Shown: piece by piece, positions 6,447 to 6,919 of the stretch
How the letters are laid out: every line of letters starts with the position of its first letter
How positions within the stretch are numbered: the stretch's first letter is position 1
Assembly (NCBI GenBank): GCA_017437205.1
Contig: JAFSBP010000098.1
Span: forward strand, 1-6,919
Direction of reading: 5' to 3'
Source of the DNA: Lachnospiraceae bacterium
Lineage (GTDB): Bacteria > Bacillota > Clostridia > Lachnospirales > Lachnospiraceae
Length of the DNA stretch: 6,919 nt
Translations under genes and position numbers: made by a program
Notes under the pieces: model-generated
The model's input: the letters and a program-made list of their open reading frames with translations, nothing else
Databases searched by the model: none
Told to the model about the DNA's origin: nothing

Positions 6447-6919
6447 AAAAGCCAAACTTTTCATTACCACCCAGATATGTATTATTTTTCTTAACGATGC
6501 TCTGCGTAATTTTGCTGGGCATTAATTTTGTGTTTCCTAATGCGCTTAATCCGGTGAGAGAAGGTATTTTTTCTGTGTTTATGCCAATGCAGAAGGGAAT
6601 TAATCAGTTGGGTACTATGATTTCTGATGAAATAAAGATCCTTACTCATATGCATGATGCTGAGAAAGAGAATCAGTCCCTTCGCGATGAAATTGAAGAA
6701 TTAAAGGAGGAGCTTGACCGTCACGTTCTTGATAAGCATGAATTAAATACGCTGCGGGAACTGTTGGAATTAAAAAACATCTACGAAGAATATCCAACCG
6801 TGGCTGCTTCCGTTATCCAGAAAGAATCCGGAAACTGGTTTCATTCCTTTGTGATTGATAAAGGCTCTGAGGATGGTATTAAAGTGGATATGAATGTCCT
6901 TTCCGGGGGAGGGCTTTGC
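6443..6919 (+). CDS. mreC: Rod shape-determining protein MreC, N-terminal part (3' truncated by window edge)
   Basis: MreC is a membrane-anchored scaffold of the elongation machinery that links MreB, MreD and the wall synthases. The frame is open to the edge, giving 159 residues of a protein usually about 280-300 long. It shows a short basic N terminus (MKKPNFSLPPRY), one membrane helix at about 13-31, a coiled coil at about 65-112 rich in Glu, Leu and Lys heptads, and the start of the periplasmic-side beta domain with the family pattern AASVIQKESGNWFHSFVIDKGS split by the conserved Trp132, then EDGIKVDMNVLSGGGL. The ATG overlaps the radC stop as ATGA, so translation is probably coupled; the best upstream site is only a GGGG-type match about eight bases away. 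It is too short to appear as a closed frame because it has no stop in the window. mreB is not present upstream. Confidence 0.93.
   Translation, partial: MKKPNFSLPPRYVLFFLTMLCVILLGINFVFPNALNPVREGIFSVFMPMQKGINQLGTMISDEIKILTHMHDAEKENQSLRDEIEELKEELDRHVLDKHELNTLRELLELKNIYEEYPTVAASVIQKESGNWFHSFVIDKGSEDGIKVDMNVLSGGGLC

Noticed and set aside
6490..6505. Lipobox-like Cys21 at the end of a hydrophobic stretch in MreC (LTMLC).
   Set aside because: Leu at the position before Cys does not fit the lipobox, and the hydrophobic segment continues past it as an ordinary membrane helix.

Overview
The window looks like an ordinary chromosomal core region of a Gram-positive, low-to-mid GC anaerobe of the class Clostridia, most likely Lachnospiraceae or a close relative. 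This is inferred from gene order and protein flavour: an endonuclease-type MutL, a YnbB/aluminium-resistance family PLP enzyme, and RadC next to MreC. There is no 16S or other taxonomic marker in the window, so the family-level placement is tentative. All six genes lie on the + strand, are tightly packed, and show no frameshifts, mobile elements, tRNAs, rRNAs or CRISPR repeats.

Layout: (1) 1-1329, the C-terminal half of MutS, open at the left edge. (2) 1388-3349, complete MutL. (3) 3379-4323, complete MiaA (tRNA dimethylallyltransferase). (4) 4373-5656, complete YnbB-like fold-type I PLP enzyme, usually annotated as a methionine gamma-lyase family or aluminium-resistance protein. (5) 5657-5744, an 88-base gap holding a good sigma-A-type promoter with an extended -10. 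(6) 5745-6446, complete RadC. (7) 6443-6919, the N-terminal part of MreC, cut by the right edge and overlapping radC by four bases (ATGA). No intergenic gap exceeds 300 bases.

The first four genes are separated by only 58, 29 and 49 bases with no visible terminator or convincing promoter, so they probably form one operon. MutS and MutL carry out mismatch recognition and strand incision. MiaA modifies A37 of tRNAs reading UNN codons. YnbB is a metabolic passenger with no clear link to repair, although this neighbourhood is old in Firmicutes. The promoter before radC probably begins a second unit, radC-mreC, that continues into cell-shape genes beyond the edge.

I did not find an undescribed system here. 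The points most worth a second look are modest: near-identical candidate beta-clamp-binding peptides in MutS (QLTLF) and in the MutL linker (QLNLF), with a third candidate in the MutL C-terminal domain; the absence of hfq and hflX between miaA and ynbB; the absence of mreB between radC and mreC; and the unresolved substrate of the YnbB-like enzyme.
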